Source: an uncultured Clostridia bacterium
GTDB lineage: Bacteria; Bacillota; Clostridia; Peptostreptococcales; Anaerovoracaceae
NCBI GenBank assembly: GCA_934277495.1
Contig: CAKQUI010000006.1
Location: 1-36,581 of the forward strand
DNA: 36,581 nt
Direction: 5' to 3'
Position 1 is the stretch's first letter. Each line of letters starts with the position of its first letter. The position numbers and the translations under genes are program-made. Positions 1 to 8,049 of this stretch are shown here, piece by piece. The notes beneath the pieces are model-generated. The model saw only the letters and a program-made list of their open reading frames with translations. It was not told where the DNA came from and made no database searches.

Positions 1-38
1 CTTTTGTCTCTGTTTTCGTTGGCTCTCCTGCGACAGCT
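1..38 (-). promoter_or_regulatory. Possible start of a structured 5' leader (glycine-riboswitch-like), truncated
   Basis: Directly after the predicted start site the minus-strand transcript reads AGCTGTCGCAGGAGAGCC. The GCAGGAGAG core resembles the opening of gcvT-type glycine aptamers, which often begin right at the transcription start. Only about 38 nt are in the window and the diagnostic second half (GCCGAAGG-like) cannot be seen. The call is a hypothesis; an ordinary untranslated leader is equally possible. Confidence 0.2.
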
Positions 39-43
39 TGTCT

Positions 44-72
44 ATATTATCAGATTTACACCGGTGTGTCAA
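44..72 (-). promoter_or_regulatory. Near-consensus sigma-A promoter running off the left edge
   Basis: On the minus strand there is TTGACA (72-67), a 17-bp spacer and TAATAT (49-44), an almost perfect housekeeping promoter. Transcription would start near position 37 and leave the window, so the driven gene is not visible. The spacer holds the perfect palindrome ACACCGGTGT (58-67), a position typical of a repressor operator. Whether it belongs to the neighbouring NiaR regulator is only a guess. Confidence 0.65.
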
Positions 73-439
73 TGCTTTTTATCAATTATCTTCAAAAAAC
101 CTCCGGATAACTTCCGTCCTTGCTTTAATCCTCCAGCACTACATCTGTGCACACCTTGCCAGAGGCTAAAGCATGTTCTTCAAACCTGAGGATTCCGGCT
201 GAACTTCACAACATCGCAGACCATATACGGTCACCGGGGCTTTCAAATAACTATTGCTCATCGGCTCTTAAAACAGTATGGTACACCTGCAGAGGTAAAC
301 ACTGCTGGTGTCATGCTTAACTTTACATACTCCATCAGGACTGTCTGAAAATACAGCTGTTACCGGAGATATCCATATGGTGATCTCGATGTTTCCGGTA
401 TAAAAAAATCCCGTTGTTTATTTTTTCTGAACAGCAGGT
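73..439. other. Intergenic stretch without a convincing gene
   Basis: No frame here has both a ribosome binding site and a plausible protein. Two imperfect dyads are present. ACACCTGCAG (283-292) pairs with CTGCTGGTGT (302-311) with one mismatch. TACCGGA (361-367) pairs with TCCGGTA (394-400), with a nested GAGAT/ATCTC and the palindrome CCATATGG. Neither is followed by a T-run, so they are not obvious terminators; operators or a small RNA are possible. Confidence 0.4.
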
Positions 440-468
440 TTGATTCTTCTTCCTTTTTCTGTTATCAT
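440..468 (+). promoter_or_regulatory. Promoter for niaR
   Basis: TTGATT (440-445) and TATCAT (463-468) are separated by 17 bp, giving a plausible sigma-A promoter about 55 bp upstream of the niaR start codon. No other promoter-like pair lies closer to the gene. Confidence 0.5.
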
Positions 469-522
469 TTAATAGTATTCGTTAAATTCACAACAATCTT
501 AAAATGCAAAGGGGATAATCTT

Positions 523-1047
523 ATGGATAAATCAGAACGGCGCAGAGAATATATAAAAAAGGCACTTACTGAATCAAACGTTCCTGTCACGGCTTCGCAA
601 TTCGCAGATATGCTTGACGTCAGCAGACAGATAATCGTCGGGGATGTGGCTATTCTGAGAGCTTCCGGAATGGATATCCTTGCCACCCCAAAAGGATATG
701 TTTATATGCACGAAGATGAAAAGAGTTTTCCATATACAGGACTTATCGCATGCCAGCATGATTTCGACCAGCTTAGAGATGAACTTTATACGATAGTGGA
801 TTTTGGCGCCACCGTTATAGATGTAGCGATAGAGCATGCTGTATACGGTGAGATATCTGCAAAACTTGACCTTTCCTCAAGATATGACGTCGATAACTTC
901 ATGAACCGTATAGGTAAAGAAAAGAATTCTGCTCCCATCAGTTCGCTTACGGACGGCGTCCACCTGCACAGGATCGGCTGCAGGGACAAAGAGACTCTTG
1001 ACCGTATAAAAGCAAAGCTTTCCGATATGGACATCGCAATACAGTAA
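523..1047 (+). CDS. niaR: NiaR-type niacin-responsive transcriptional repressor (HTH + 3H domain)
   Basis: This 174-residue protein has the two-domain layout of NiaR/YrxA. An N-terminal winged-helix HTH occupies about residues 5-60, with the recognition region around LDVSRQIIVGDV. A C-terminal 3H domain occupies about 72-172. The three histidines that name the domain are visible as H79 in CQHDFDQ, H105 in IEHAVYG and H147/H149 in DGVHLHRI; in the family they bind a metal and the niacin effector. Family members repress niacin uptake or NAD synthesis genes when nicotinate is plentiful. The start is supported by AAAGGGGAT 8 nt upstream. No target gene is visible in the window. The 3' end runs into a hairpin that also covers the next gene's ribosome binding site. 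Family assignment is firm; the regulated genes are inferred from the family. Confidence 0.88.
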   Translation: MDKSERRREYIKKALTESNVPVTASQFADMLDVSRQIIVGDVAILRASGMDILATPKGYVYMHEDEKSFPYTGLIACQHDFDQLRDELYTIVDFGATVIDVAIEHAVYGEISAKLDLSSRYDVDNFMNRIGKEKNSAPISSLTDGVHLHRIGCRDKETLDRIKAKLSDMDIAIQ

Positions 1048-1055
1048 GTATCAAA

Positions 1056-1097
1056 AACCTTCTTCGTACAGATAATATCATCAGAAGGAGGTTTTTT
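1056..1097 (+). promoter_or_regulatory. Hairpin with T-run that sequesters the Shine-Dalgarno sequence of the next gene
   Basis: AACCTTCTTC (1056-1065) pairs with GAAGGAGGTT (1084-1093) over 10 bp with one G-U pair and an 18-nt loop, followed by a run of six T's. It looks like an intrinsic terminator, but its 3' arm is also the ribosome binding site AGAAGGAGG of the gene starting at 1101. It could therefore attenuate transcription, mask translation, or both. Confidence 0.6.
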
Positions 1098-1100
1098 ATT

Positions 1101-1535
1101 ATGAGCAGAAACGATACAGTGCAGCTCCTGCAGCAGACAGGGAAAGGTCTTCACATGGCTTTGTTTTCCTTTGACGATCTGCTGGAATCTGTGCGCAACC
1201 CGGCACTCAGAAAAGTGCTTGAAGAATCCAGAGATGATCACAAGCGTCTTCTCAATGAAAATTCCAACAGCCTCAAAGGCCACTGGGAAAATGATAAAGA
1301 CATTGGTATGATGACAAAGGCGATGGCGCATCTCAGCGCCGATATGAAACTGGATATGGAAGACAGCGACAGGGTCATAGCCAATATTATAACAAAAGGC
1401 TGCGACACAGGTATGCGCAATCTTCACAAATATATAAACCAGTATGCATCAGCGGATCTTGCTGCTGTCGATACAGCCAACAAACTCATCGATATCGAAA
1501 ATAATCTCAAGGACAATCTCACTATGTACCTGTAA
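1101..1535 (+). CDS. Hypothetical small helical protein (possible four-helix bundle)
   Basis: A 144-residue soluble protein with no signal peptide or membrane segment. I do not recognise a named family with confidence. Its composition and the spacing of hydrophobic residues predict a nearly all-helical fold of about four long helices. The segments LLQQTGKGLHMALFSFDDLL, DDHKRLLNENSNSL, MTKAMAHLSADMKLDM and GMRNLHKYINQYASADLAAV recall DUF2383 or ferritin-like bundles. The histidine, glutamate and aspartate residues do not form a clear di-iron motif. It starts 53 bp after niaR and has an excellent AGAAGGAGG site that lies inside the preceding hairpin. It is followed by a strong terminator, so it is the last gene of this short plus-strand unit. 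Its position suggests co-transcription with niaR but does not establish a niacin role. Confidence 0.75.
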   Translation: MSRNDTVQLLQQTGKGLHMALFSFDDLLESVRNPALRKVLEESRDDHKRLLNENSNSLKGHWENDKDIGMMTKAMAHLSADMKLDMEDSDRVIANIITKGCDTGMRNLHKYINQYASADLAAVDTANKLIDIENNLKDNLTMYL

Positions 1536-1618
1536 CAGAGTCCCCTGTCGTGCTGATCTGCAGCAGTATATCCTGAATCCCGTTAAATACTGCGTCACGA
1601 AAAATGCATGACATTCAA

Positions 1619-1650
1619 AAAGAGGCATATCATATCTATGCCTCTTTATT
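1619..1650. terminator. Bidirectional intrinsic terminator
   Basis: AAAGAGGCATA (1619-1629) and TATGCCTCTTT (1637-1647) form a perfect 11-bp stem with a 7-nt loop. T-rich sequence follows on the plus strand, and an A-run precedes it, which gives a T-run on the minus strand. It can end the unit finishing at 1535 and the convergent hom gene finishing at 1710. Confidence 0.88.
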
Positions 1651-1709
1651 GTTTCCGATATGTATCCCGGAGGAGCTCTTTTTGATTCTTCCCCTGATCA
1701 CGAGGTTCT

Positions 1710-2750
1710 TTACTGCTCTTCTCCGTCTTTTATGATCGTGAGCAGATCAGAGAATACGCCGTAACCGGTCTGCTCCACTTCAGGTGATTCTTCTATTATA
1801 GTCATTGTACCCATCAGATCTGTAGTGATAGATATAGCAAGAGATGTTCCTGATACAGATGCATATGAATCATATTTTGATATTTCTTCAGGACATACCC
1901 TTACAACGACTTTACCGTCTTTATGATATGCTCTGCATATCAGTTTTATCACATTGCCGTCAGCCGCTGCTTTGTCTATAGCTTCTTTTGTTATGTCTTT
2001 GATACCGTGTATCTCAACGTCATCCGGTGTCACTCCGGCGTCCATCATAACGTTGGCAAGTACTACCATCTTAGCGGCAGCTTCACGCCCTTCTGTGTCA
2101 TTATCAGGATTTGCTTCGATAAATCCGCGTTTTTTACCCTCTGATATGACTTCTTTAAGTTCACGACCATTGCCTATACCCTGAAGTACATAGTTTGTCG
2201 TACTGTTGAGTATACCTTTTATCTCAGTGACCTTGCACATCCTGAGATTTTCTCTGAATATGCTGAAGACAGGTGTACCGTCGAGAACTGTAGTCTCAAA
2301 CAGGAATCTGCAGTTTTTGCTGTCTGCCAGAGTCTGAAGCTCCTTGTAATGCCATGCAAGAGGACCTTTGTTGGCACATATAACGTGCTTTCCTCTCTTA
2401 AGTGCAGTCATGATATGTTCAGTAGCGACATGTCCGCTGCTGTATTCCAGCGGCGTCATCTCAACAAGGACATCATATTCCACATCACGTGCGATATCCA
2501 GTGAATTCCTCTGAAGCATCGTCTCATTCATCTTAGGAAAAAAACCGTTTTCATCGAGGTGCATGAGAACTCTTTCAAGGTCTATCCCCCACGCATCCAC
2601 AAGGTTCCCCCTTGTTTTTGTCGTTATCGCAACCACATTGACTGTGACTCCGTACTGCTGCTCTATTTCCCTCTTTTTGTCAATAAGGATCCTGGCAAAC
2701 GACTGTCCGACGTTACCGAATCCCATTAAGGCCACGTTGATCTTTTTCAT
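1710..2750 (-). CDS. hom: Homoserine dehydrogenase
   Basis: This enzyme reduces aspartate semialdehyde to homoserine with NAD(P)H, the branch point toward threonine and methionine. The nucleotide-binding motif GFGNVGQ lies near residues 10-16. EMTPLEYSSGH and CANKGPLA follow, as expected for the NAD-binding domain. The catalytic domain shows GILNSTTNYVL and the signature region ANPDNDTEGREAAAK. The protein is 346 residues and ends after the catalytic domain, so it lacks the C-terminal ACT domain that gives many homologs threonine feedback control. I chose the internal ATG at 2750 because AGGAGAG sits 7 nt upstream; an in-frame extension of 10 codons has no such site. It lies downstream of the aminotransferase gene on the same strand but is separated by a perfect terminator and seems to have its own promoter. 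Confidence 0.9.
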   Translation of the reverse strand: MKKINVALMGFGNVGQSFARILIDKKREIEQQYGVTVNVVAITTKTRGNLVDAWGIDLERVLMHLDENGFFPKMNETMLQRNSLDIARDVEYDVLVEMTPLEYSSGHVATEHIMTALKRGKHVICANKGPLAWHYKELQTLADSKNCRFLFETTVLDGTPVFSIFRENLRMCKVTEIKGILNSTTNYVLQGIGNGRELKEVISEGKKRGFIEANPDNDTEGREAAAKMVVLANVMMDAGVTPDDVEIHGIKDITKEAIDKAAADGNVIKLICRAYHKDGKVVVRVCPEEISKYDSYASVSGTSLAISITTDLMGTMTIIEESPEVEQTGYGVFSDLLTIIKDGEEQ

Positions 2751-2782
2751 AAACACTCTCCTAATTTGTATTCTTTTCAAAG

Positions 2783-2812
2783 AAAAAAGGTACGGACGAT
2801 GTCCGTACCTTT
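2783..2812 (-). terminator. Intrinsic terminator of the aminotransferase gene
   Basis: AAAGGTACGGAC (2786-2797) and GTCCGTACCTTT (2801-2812) make a perfect 12-bp stem with a 3-nt loop. Read on the minus strand it is followed by six T's. It lies 13 bp after the aminotransferase stop codon and should insulate hom from it. Confidence 0.9.
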
Positions 2813-2841
2813 ATTATAGCCGGTTTTATTTAGCTATGCAA
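2813..2841 (-). promoter_or_regulatory. Candidate hom promoter overlapping the 3' end of the aminotransferase gene
   Basis: On the minus strand TTGCAT (2841-2836), a 17-bp spacer and a perfect TATAAT (2818-2813) form a promoter. Its -35 lies within the last codons of the upstream gene. Transcription would begin near 2806, inside the terminator hairpin, so this transcript lacks the hairpin's first arm and would escape termination. Confidence 0.55.
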
Positions 2842-4184
2842 GTTGCGATAGCCTTTTCGAAGATTTCGCATCCAGCTTCCAGCTGAGCGTCAGTTACGCA
2901 GAGTGGGCACAGGAATCTGATTACGTTTCCGTAAGTACCAGCTGATTCTAACATCAGACCGTTGTTCATAGCTTCCTGAACGATAGCGCCAACTAATGCA
3001 GCGTCTGGTTCTTTTGTAGCCTTGCTCTTAACGAATTCGATACCAATCATTGCACCAGTACCTCTTACATCGCCAACGCATTCATACTTGTCTTTCCAAG
3101 CGTTGAATTTCTTACCAACAACATCAGCAATGTGCATAGCCTTTGCAGGGTAGTCGTCTCTCTTCATTACGTCGATTACTGCCAGTGCTGAAGCAGCTGA
3201 TACAGCGTTAGCACCGTAAGTACCACCGATAGTACCGCCAGGAACTGCATCCATGATCTCAGCTCTTGCAGTTACAGCTGATAATGGCATACCACCTGCG
3301 ATTGATTTAGCAGTTGACATGATATCAGGAGCGCAACCAGCATCTTTGAAGTACTGTGAAGCGAACATCTTACCGCTTCTAGCCCATCCGCACTGTACTT
3401 CGTCACAGATCATCATGATGCCGTGGTCATCACAGATCTTTCTAACAGCCTTAACCCATTCGATAGGTGCAGGAATGAATCCGCCTTCGCCCTGTACAGG
3501 TTCGAATACGATAGCAGCGCATGCATCATATGGAGTAGCTTCGATGAATACCTGTTCCAGTTTTTCGATGTAGTACTTGATAGCTTCTTCTTCAGTCATG
3601 TGACCTGGAGCTCTGTAGAGGTTAGGGAACTCAGCTCTGTAAACACCATCAGGGAAAGGTCCCATGCCTACTGCATAAGCTTTCTTAGCAGTCATTGTCA
3701 TTGTTAATGAAGTTCTTCCGTGGAATGCACCTGTGAATACGATGATGTTAGGTCTTCCAGTGTAGCTTCTTGCGATCTTAACAGCGTTTTCGTCAGCTTC
3801 TGAACCTGAGCAAACGAACATTGTCTTTTTCTTGTCGCCCTTTACAGGAACCATTTCGTTCATCTTTTCAGCTAATTCAACATACTTTTCGTGAGTTGTG
3901 ATGTTGAACATTGAGTGGAAGAACTTGTCAGCCTGAGTCTTAACAGCCTCAACGCACTCTGGGCAGCTGTATCCGATGTTCAGTACGCCAACTCCGCCGA
4001 TCCAGTCGAGGAAGATATTTCCGTCAACGTCTTCGAACATAGCGCCTTCGCCTCTTTCGATAACAGCTTTGTAAGCTGAACCGATTCCGTTAGGAACTGC
4101 AGCAGCTCTTCTGTCGATGATAGCTTTTGCTTTAGGTCCAGGTAATGTACCAGTTACGATTTTTGGTAATGCTTCTCTTAACAT
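2826..4184 (-). CDS. gabT: Class III aminotransferase, 4-aminobutyrate (GABA) aminotransferase type
   Basis: A PLP-dependent class III aminotransferase of 452 residues. SGSEADENAVKIAR (126-139) and the FHGRT motif near 154-158 contact PLP phosphate and ring. CDEVQCGW carries the conserved Asp261, and TAKSIAGGMP carries the Schiff-base Lys293. EPVQGEGGF is typical of the GABA/ornithine/acetylornithine group. The closest match by eye is GabT, which moves the amino group of GABA to 2-oxoglutarate and yields succinate semialdehyde; 5-aminovalerate or another omega-amino acid is possible. AGGAGG-like GGAGGTTT precedes the ATG. Codon choice differs sharply from its neighbours: ATC, AAC, GGT/GGA, AGA and TTA dominate, whereas nearby genes use many ATA codons. 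This suggests very high expression. A sigma-54 activator gene lies 31 bp upstream on the same strand. Confidence 0.85.
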   Translation of the reverse strand: MLREALPKIVTGTLPGPKAKAIIDRRAAAVPNGIGSAYKAVIERGEGAMFEDVDGNIFLDWIGGVGVLNIGYSCPECVEAVKTQADKFFHSMFNITTHEKYVELAEKMNEMVPVKGDKKKTMFVCSGSEADENAVKIARSYTGRPNIIVFTGAFHGRTSLTMTMTAKKAYAVGMGPFPDGVYRAEFPNLYRAPGHMTEEEAIKYYIEKLEQVFIEATPYDACAAIVFEPVQGEGGFIPAPIEWVKAVRKICDDHGIMMICDEVQCGWARSGKMFASQYFKDAGCAPDIMSTAKSIAGGMPLSAVTARAEIMDAVPGGTIGGTYGANAVSAASALAVIDVMKRDDYPAKAMHIADVVGKKFNAWKDKYECVGDVRGTGAMIGIEFVKSKATKEPDAALVGAIVQEAMNNGLMLESAGTYGNVIRFLCPLCVTDAQLEAGCEIFEKAIATCIAK

Positions 4185-4215
4185 AATAAACCTCCATATG
4201 TTTTATGTATAAAAA

Positions 4216-6006
4216 TTAATTTATATCAAGCTCTGAGAGCTTTCTGTAAAGTGTAGCTCTTGACAGCCCCAGTTCTCTTGCCACGATGTCCTTGACACCG
4301 TTGTGCTGTTTCAGTTTCTTTATGATGATTTCTCGCTCATAAGCCTTTATCTGTTCAGCAAGAGGCTTGTCAAGATTCCTGAATTTCACTATTTCTTCTT
4401 CTTTTTTCATTATCCTTGCAGGGACTTCATCTACATCTATAGTGTCCCCGAAGGCCATATTTGTACCGTATTCAACTGCATTTTCCAGTTCCCTGACATT
4501 GCCGGGCCAGTCGTGGTTGAGATATATCTCCTCCACCGCAGGTGAAAAACCGGTTATTTTCCTGTTCATGAATGCGTTGTACTTCCTGAGGAAGTGATAC
4601 ATCAGCATCTTTATATCCTCACGCCGTTCTCTGAGCGGCGGTATAGAAAGCGGTATGACGCTGAGCCTGTAGTAAAGATCCTCTCTGAATTTACCTTCTT
4701 TGATAAGCTTCTCGAGATCCTTGTTTGTCGCTGCTATGACTCTCACATCAACGACCATGCTCTTGCTGCCTCCTACACGTTCAAAGCGCATATTCTGGAG
4801 TACATGAAGTATCTTTACCTGAAGATGCAGAGGCATATCACCTATTTCATCCAGGAATATCGTGCCTCCGTCGGCAAGCTCGAATTTACCCGGTTTGCCT
4901 TTTTCGTTGGCTCCTGTGAACGCACCTTTCTCATATCCGAAGAGTTCACTCTCCAGAAGATTCTCAGGGATAGCTCCGCAGTTCACTGTCACGAAAGGAT
5001 GATCGCTCCTCGGACTGGCATAATGCACGGCTTTGGCAAACATCTCCTTGCCGGTGCCGCTCTCCCCGGTGATGAGTACCGTGGAGTTGCCCCTGGCAGT
5101 TATGAGCGCCTGCTTCTTGGCGACCATTATCTTCTCGCTTGTCCCTATTATATCGTCTACTGTATTTTTTAACGCTCTCGTACTGAAATTGTACACGAGC
5201 TTCTGTGCTTCTGTAATATCTCTGAAAGACACCACCACGCCATCTATATCATCACCGTTGCAGAACGGTTTGACAGTAACGATGAAATGATGCTGACTCC
5301 CGTCCACCTTGAATATCTCTTCATTCTCAGTGTATCCTCGTCCTGTTTCCAGGACTTTTATCGCAGGACTTCCCGGCATCAGTTTGCTGATATGTCTGCC
5401 TATCAGATCTCTCTTGGTAGTGTCAAACAATGTTGCTGCACGATTGTTGCAGTGTTTGACATAGCCTTTCTGATCTAGTGCGAATATACCTTCATGTGTT
5501 GTTTCAAGCACAGTTGACATTTCGTTTCTTGAAACTTCAGCATTCTCCAGTATTTCCTGCTGATCAGCCTTTGCCGAAAGAAGATCTGCCATCTTCTCGA
5601 CAAAGTCAGTCATGTTTCTGTTTTTGTCTGCAAGGATACGTTTCTGACTTTCTGAAAAAGCCACAAGACCTATGATCCCGATTATCCTGCCATCGAGGAT
5701 GATCGGCGTGCATATCTCCGCAAGCTCTCCCGAAACAGTGTATCCCCTGCCGGTTATATCGTATGCCGCATCTGTCTTCGCATCGGCCACATACTGTGTG
5801 ACCCCTGACCGGAGCACCCTGGCATACAGATAATCACCTTCGACATCACCGCCCTCCTCTTTCTGACCTATCTGGTCATGATAAGGGCCGGTACCGCCGA
5901 CTATATTAAGTTTGTCATCTACGATCTCGACCTCGACACCCAGTGCTATGCTTATAGCTTCAGCTACCTGCTGCACACTATCCTGAATGCCATTCAATAC
6001 TGACAT
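4216..6006 (-). CDS. Sigma-54-dependent transcriptional activator (GAF-like, PAS, AAA+, Fis-HTH)
   Basis: A 596-residue enhancer-binding protein that remodels RNA polymerase carrying sigma-54. An N-terminal GAF-like sensor spans about 1-140 and a PAS domain about 155-265 ([16 protein letters not shown]). The AAA+ domain runs from about 287 to 520, with Walker A GESGTGKE (314-321), the sigma-54 loop GAFTGA (361-366), Walker [10 protein letters not shown] (382-390) and the arginine finger region [10 protein letters not shown] Fis-type HTH closes the protein ([15 protein letters not shown]). The layout resembles PrdR-like regulators of amino-acid fermentation in Clostridia, a family comparison only. 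AGAAGGTGAT precedes the start. The neighbouring aminotransferase gene is the obvious target, but I could not find a -24/-12 element between the two genes. Confidence 0.88.
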   Translation of the reverse strand: MSVLNGIQDSVQQVAEAISIALGVEVEIVDDKLNIVGGTGPYHDQIGQKEEGGDVEGDYLYARVLRSGVTQYVADAKTDAAYDITGRGYTVSGELAEICTPIILDGRIIGIIGLVAFSESQKRILADKNRNMTDFVEKMADLLSAKADQQEILENAEVSRNEMSTVLETTHEGIFALDQKGYVKHCNNRAATLFDTTKRDLIGRHISKLMPGSPAIKVLETGRGYTENEEIFKVDGSQHHFIVTVKPFCNGDDIDGVVVSFRDITEAQKLVYNFSTRALKNTVDDIIGTSEKIMVAKKQALITARGNSTVLITGESGTGKEMFAKAVHYASPRSDHPFVTVNCGAIPENLLESELFGYEKGAFTGANEKGKPGKFELADGGTIFLDEIGDMPLHLQVKILHVLQNMRFERVGGSKSMVVDVRVIAATNKDLEKLIKEGKFREDLYYRLSVIPLSIPPLRERREDIKMLMYHFLRKYNAFMNRKITGFSPAVEEIYLNHDWPGNVRELENAVEYGTNMAFGDTIDVDEVPARIMKKEEEIVKFRNLDKPLAEQIKAYEREIIIKKLKQHNGVKDIVARELGLSRATLYRKLSELDIN

Positions 6007-6153
6007 CTTGCCATCACCTTCTAAAACATAATAGATTCACAATAGTACATATCTATTTTATCACAATGAGAGTACAAATTTAAAGACTTTTTCTCACTTT
6101 CGATATTTTTTTCTGTTTTGATCCGATGACGCAAGGAAGTATGCCGATCACGT

Positions 6154-7803
6154 CTATTCGTTATCACTTACTGCAGATCCAAGATTGATCGTGGATTTCT
6201 CAAGTTCCAGAACTATATTGTTTATCTGTGCAAGTTTCTCAGACGACATTCTGCCTCCTCCCAGTGCAAGACTGGTGTTGTACAGGATATCTTCTGTCCT
6301 TCTGTGTATGTCAAGCAGATTGTTTCTTATGTTGTTGACAGTCTCATCATCCACAGGATCGTCGACAGTCTGCTTCTCACTGACTATCTCATCTTTTTCG
6401 AGGATGAATTCCGAGTTGCCCTTCACTACTACAGGGTCATATCCCAGTTCTTTTCTGACTGTTTCTGCAAAATCTTCCTTCGCCTGCTGTTCGCCGTGGA
6501 CAAGGAATATGTGTTTCGGTTCCTGTCTGAAACCTCTGAGCCATGCAAGAAGACCGTCACGATCCGCATGTCCCGAAAATCCTTCAAGATTATAGATCTC
6601 AGCATTGACCTGTATCTTTTCTCCAAACAAAGTGACTTCCTTAGCACCGTCCACGATCAGCTTGCCCAGCGTGCCTTCAGCCTGGTAGCCTACGAAGATT
6701 ATGCTCGACTTGCTGTTCCACAGGTTGTGTTTGAGATGATGCTTTATCCTTCCTGCATCGCACATACCGCTGGCAGAAATTATGACCTTGGGTTCGGGAT
6801 CACTGTTGAGCCACATCGACTCTTCGCTGGTCCTTGTGAATTTGAGATTCTTGAAGTCCAGCGGATTATCGCCCTTCATTATGAACTCCTTGGTCTCATC
6901 ATCGAACACCTGAGCGTTCTTCTTGAATACCTCTGTAGCTGTTGTCGCCATCGGACTGTCAACATATACCATCAGATTCTCAAAATCCTTGCGGTATTCG
7001 CTGTCGCTGTCATAGACACGGTTCAGCTCGTATATCAGCTCCTGCGTCCTGCCTACTGCGAAAGACGGTATAACTGTAGTCCCTCCACGTTTGGCTGTTT
7101 TTCTGATTATGTCCATGAGTTTCTTGACATCCATGGAATTCTGCGGATGCAGTCTGTTCCCGTATGTCGTTTCCATTATGACATAATCAGCTTTCTTGAT
7201 TATGGTCGGATTTCTCAGTATAGGTCTGTCCATGACTCCAAGGTCGCCTGAAAATACGATCTTGGATACATCATCACCCTCTGTGACCCAGAGTTCCGTT
7301 ATGGCAGAGCCAAGAATATGCCCTGCGTCGTTGAACACCATCTTCATCTGGTCGTTCAGTTCCACCAGCTGATCGTACATGACCGGTTTCACGAACTTCA
7401 GTGAGTCAACGGCATCGTTGTATGTATAGAGAGGTTCGACTTTAGCTCTGCCGGCTCTCTCGTTCTTGCGGTTCTTCCATTCAGCTTCTTTCTCATGTAT
7501 GTATCCGCTGTCCTTGAGCATAACATCGAGAAGATCAGCAGTGGCATCTGTACAGTATATATCACCTTTGAAACCACGCTTCACAAGAAGCGGTATCCTG
7601 CCGCAGTGGTCTATATGAGCATGACTCAGTATCAGCAGGTCTATCTCGGCAGGGTCGAAAGGGAACTCCTCGTAGTTGAGCGCTTCCTGAGCCTTGCCTC
7701 CCTGAAACTGTCCGCAGTCAAGCAGTATCTTGTGACTGTCTGTCGTTATCAGATGACATGATCCTGTTACTCCTGTCGATGCTCCACAAAATTGTATCTT
7801 CAT
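6154..7803 (-). CDS. Beta-CASP metallo-beta-lactamase-fold ribonuclease (CPSF73-like)
   Basis: A 549-residue protein with the metallo-beta-lactamase core and beta-CASP insert found in RNA-processing nucleases. The zinc motif HAHIDH is at residues 61-66, followed by DAGHILGSA, FSGDLG and ETTYGNR. PSFAVGRTQEL starts the beta-CASP domain. The late motifs SASGMCDAGRIKHHL, EGFSGHAD and LVHGE complete the metal site. Relatives such as TTHA0252 are exo- or endoribonucleases acting on cytoplasmic RNA. About 80 residues after the core (from roughly 465) form an acidic, helical tail without a recognised domain. This differs from RNase J, which is longer and has a different C-terminal domain. GGGAGGTGG precedes the ATG. 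It has its own promoter and probably forms a single-gene unit. Confidence 0.87.
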   Translation of the reverse strand: MKIQFCGASTGVTGSCHLITTDSHKILLDCGQFQGGKAQEALNYEEFPFDPAEIDLLILSHAHIDHCGRIPLLVKRGFKGDIYCTDATADLLDVMLKDSGYIHEKEAEWKNRKNERAGRAKVEPLYTYNDAVDSLKFVKPVMYDQLVELNDQMKMVFNDAGHILGSAITELWVTEGDDVSKIVFSGDLGVMDRPILRNPTIIKKADYVIMETTYGNRLHPQNSMDVKKLMDIIRKTAKRGGTTVIPSFAVGRTQELIYELNRVYDSDSEYRKDFENLMVYVDSPMATTATEVFKKNAQVFDDETKEFIMKGDNPLDFKNLKFTRTSEESMWLNSDPEPKVIISASGMCDAGRIKHHLKHNLWNSKSSIIFVGYQAEGTLGKLIVDGAKEVTLFGEKIQVNAEIYNLEGFSGHADRDGLLAWLRGFRQEPKHIFLVHGEQQAKEDFAETVRKELGYDPVVVKGNSEFILEKDEIVSEKQTVDDPVDDETVNNIRNNLLDIHRRTEDILYNTSLALGGGRMSSEKLAQINNIVLELEKSTINLGSAVSDNE

Positions 7804-7860
7804 AAATCCACCTCCCGAATATCCGTTTGTGAATTTTTTGATTTACTTCTTTCAAGGTTC

Positions 7861-7889
7861 ATTATACTATCTGACGTATGATATTTCCA
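7861..7889 (-). promoter_or_regulatory. Promoter for the beta-CASP nuclease gene
   Basis: On the minus strand TGGAAA (7889-7884) and a perfect TATAAT (7866-7861) are 17 bp apart, about 60 bp upstream of the start codon at 7803. The -35 is weak (4 of 6 consensus bases). The 7804-8049 gap otherwise holds AT-rich sequence and a 13-bp palindrome (CATCATTATGATG, 7930-7942); I saw no terminator with a clear T-run for the upstream hydrolase gene. Confidence 0.5.
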
Positions 7890-8049
7890 TGAAAATATAT
7901 CAGCCTCGAAAAAAAGAGATTACTATTTGCATCATTATGATGAATTTAAGCATGATTTTTTTTGTTTTTTCCAGAGAACTTTTGCCGTTTCGCCATCAAA
8001 CTTTGAAATCCCTTGCAAATGCTTGCTTTCAGGCATGCCAACATTTGTA

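Noticed and set aside
4..189. Short plus-strand open frame at the left edge
   Set aside because: No ribosome binding site, no recognisable protein, and it overlaps a strong promoter on the opposite strand.
361..400. Terminator hairpin upstream of niaR
   Set aside because: The arms TACCGGA/TCCGGTA pair but are followed by A's on the plus strand and no T-run on the minus strand.
6304..7251. Plus-strand open frame of 315 codons opposite the beta-CASP nuclease
   Set aside because: Antisense shadow of a gene with all its catalytic motifs intact; no start signal.
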